Assembly (NCBI GenBank): GCA_964455905.1
Contig: CAYVYN010000001.1
Span: 248,001-312,000, forward strand
DNA from: CAIJXB01 sp964455905
GTDB taxonomy: Bacteria > Chlamydiota > Chlamydiia > Chlamydiales > Rhabdochlamydiaceae
DNA length: 64,000 nt
Reading direction: 5' to 3'
Shown: positions 62,935-64,000 of the stretch, piece by piece
How positions within the stretch are numbered: the stretch's first letter is position 1
How the letters are laid out: each line of letters begins with the position of its first letter
The notes under the pieces: generated by a model
What the model saw: the letters and a program-made list of their open reading frames with translations, nothing else
Databases searched by the model: none
What the model was told of the DNA's origin: nothing
Translations under genes and position numbers: made by a program

Positions 62935-63684
62935 ATGTCAAAAGTCAACACTCTTCTTACTGAGAGGCTAAGAGCCGTCTCTGAAAAATCTTCTAAAATG
63001 TCTACCCTAGCAGAGCGTTCTTCTAGTGGAGGCTTATCGAGTTTTGCTGGCGTATTTAAAGTCAGCGCTTTGAGCTATCAGGAACAGGAAAGTTTAAAAA
63101 ACCTTCTTGAAGACTTCAAAGAAACCGACCAAGATATTGGACAAGATTTCATCCATTTATCTTCCATCACTTCTGAAGTAAAAGCAATTAATAACCAAGC
63201 TGTTATACTACATGGAGAGCGCATAAAAAAAGCGCAGGATATCTTAAAAAAATACAAAGAAGGTGCCTTTACCTTCTGGTTGATTCAAACGTATGGCAAT
63301 AGGCAAACTCCTTATAATTTTTTACAGTATTTTGAACTATACGAACAACTTTCAGAAAAACTTCTTCCTAAACTAGACTCTATGCCTAGACAAGCTGCCT
63401 ATACTTTAGCTAGCAGAATAGGCCCATTTTCTTTAAAAGAAGAAATTATCGAATCCTACCAAGGAGAAAAAAAAGATTTTCTATTAGAAAAAATTCGAAA
63501 AACCTTTCCATTGCAAGAATCTGACAAAAGACAAAAAAACTTACCTGTAACTTTATTTAAAAGTTTACAAAGAATTCTAGATTTCTTATCACAAAATGAA
63601 CTAGTTCTATCCGCTTCTGACAAAAAAAAAGCAAAAGAGTTATTAAAAAACTTAGAAAAAGCCCTACTAAAAGGAGATGCCTAA
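62935..63684 (+). CDS. pGP6-D-like protein
   Basis: A 249-residue, highly helical, charged protein that matches by layout the chlamydial virulence-plasmid protein pGP6-D and its chromosomal homologue: LTERLRAVSEKS near the start, a central FTFWLIQTYGNRQTPYNFLQ, then YFELYE, and a Lys-rich helical C-terminus. The central 'YGNR.TPYNFLQYFE' block resembles the ParB-like/pGP6-D core. It starts 11 bases after parA and probably works with it. Its biochemical role is unknown. The stop lies one base before the purB ATG, so all three may be one unit. Confidence 0.82.
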   Translation: MSKVNTLLTERLRAVSEKSSKMSTLAERSSSGGLSSFAGVFKVSALSYQEQESLKNLLEDFKETDQDIGQDFIHLSSITSEVKAINNQAVILHGERIKKAQDILKKYKEGAFTFWLIQTYGNRQTPYNFLQYFELYEQLSEKLLPKLDSMPRQAAYTLASRIGPFSLKEEIIESYQGEKKDFLLEKIRKTFPLQESDKRQKNLPVTLFKSLQRILDFLSQNELVLSASDKKKAKELLKNLEKALLKGDA

Positions 63685-63685
63685 A

Positions 63686-64000
63686 ATGACAGAAGAACCC
63701 TATTTTGAATCCCCTCTAGCATCCCGATATGCAAGCAAGGAGATGTTAAATATCTTCATGCCCACTTACAAATATGCTATTTGGCGAAAACTGTGGATAG
63801 CATTAGCTAGAGCACAAAAAAATTTAGGCCTTCCGATTAAGGCTGAGCAAATTTTAGCTATGGAACGAAAGATTCATGACATTGATTTTAAAAGAGCAGC
63901 CTACTATGAAAAACAACTAGGGCATGACGTAATGGCTCATATATATGCTTTTGCAGATGTTTGCCCTGAATCAAAAGGGATCGTTCATTTAGGAGCTACG
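63686..64000 (+). CDS. purB: Adenylosuccinate lyase PurB, 5' part
   Basis: Only the first 105 codons are in the window. The protein begins MTEEPYFESPLASRYASKEM and continues with IWRKLWIALARAQKNLGLPI. It contains the family segment KQLGHDVMAHIYAFADVCPE followed by GIVHLGAT. The HDV.AH and IHLGAT motifs identify the eukaryote-like long form of PurB. The enzyme cleaves adenylosuccinate to AMP and SAICAR to AICAR. It starts one base after the pGP6-D-like stop, with AAAGGAG inside the end of that gene. Members of Chlamydiaceae mostly lack purB or carry it in the plasticity zone, so this suggests broader purine metabolism. Confidence 0.85.
   Translation, partial: MTEEPYFESPLASRYASKEMLNIFMPTYKYAIWRKLWIALARAQKNLGLPIKAEQILAMERKIHDIDFKRAAYYEKQLGHDVMAHIYAFADVCPESKGIVHLGAT

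Overview
The window looks like a chromosomal segment of a chlamydia-related bacterium (phylum Chlamydiae, probably a lineage outside Chlamydiaceae). It is AT-rich. It carries a sigma-66-type RpoD closely matching the chlamydial family, the order thrS - parA - pGP6-D-like that is typical of Chlamydiales chromosomes, a short MOMP-like outer membrane protein, and accessory genes of the kind found in environmental chlamydiae: an F-box/leucine-rich-repeat protein, a classical autotransporter, and many exported glycan-modifying enzymes. No database search was possible, so all names rest on motifs read by eye.

Layout. 0.2-8 kb: a small membrane protein, mutY, a sigma-54-type promoter driving a FlgN-like coiled-coil protein plus a CDP-glycerol-transferase-like protein, ppnN, an exported double FkbM methyltransferase with a second CDP-glycerol-transferase-like gene, and two small Cys-rich exported peptides. 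8-17 kb: mreC, a membrane protein, an APC amino-acid permease, a PAP2 phosphatase, an IucA/IucC-like siderophore-synthetase homologue, tRNA-Ala(GGC), a decayed gene, a LuxR-type regulator and an exported HAD phosphatase. 17-31 kb: housekeeping DNA metabolism and transcription (dinG, rpoD, rpsT, recD-recB-recC). 31-33 kb: an exported sulfotransferase and an exported methyltransferase just upstream of recC. 33-36.4 kb: an LplT-like transporter with a degenerate C-terminal domain and the F-box/LRR protein. 36.7-45.3 kb: nine consecutive genes, two on the minus strand and seven on the plus strand, each with an N-terminal hydrophobic export signal in front of a glycosyltransferase, methyltransferase or sulfotransferase domain. 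45.3-52.8 kb: a YbhGFSR-type ABC-2 exporter, a glycosyltransferase interrupted by one in-frame TGA, and a NodT/TolC-like outer membrane lipoprotein. 52.8-60 kb: a porin-like protein, a decayed COG2865-type gene, a 1.3-kDa-scale (about 1,326 residue) autotransporter and a MOMP-like protein. 60-64 kb: thrS, parA, pGP6-D-like and the 5' end of purB.

Main point. The most unusual feature is the repeated design 'export signal + enzyme domain that normally uses a cytosolic or Golgi co-substrate' (GT6, GT92, GT2, GT-B-like, FkbM and other SAM methyltransferases, sulfotransferases). It is concentrated at 36.7-45.3 kb and echoed at 5 kb, 16 kb and 31-33 kb. Nucleotide sugars, SAM and PAPS are not expected in a bacterial periplasm, so these proteins may act after export in the inclusion or in host compartments. 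That is an inference. Gene remnants in several intergenic gaps show that this accessory part of the genome is turning over.
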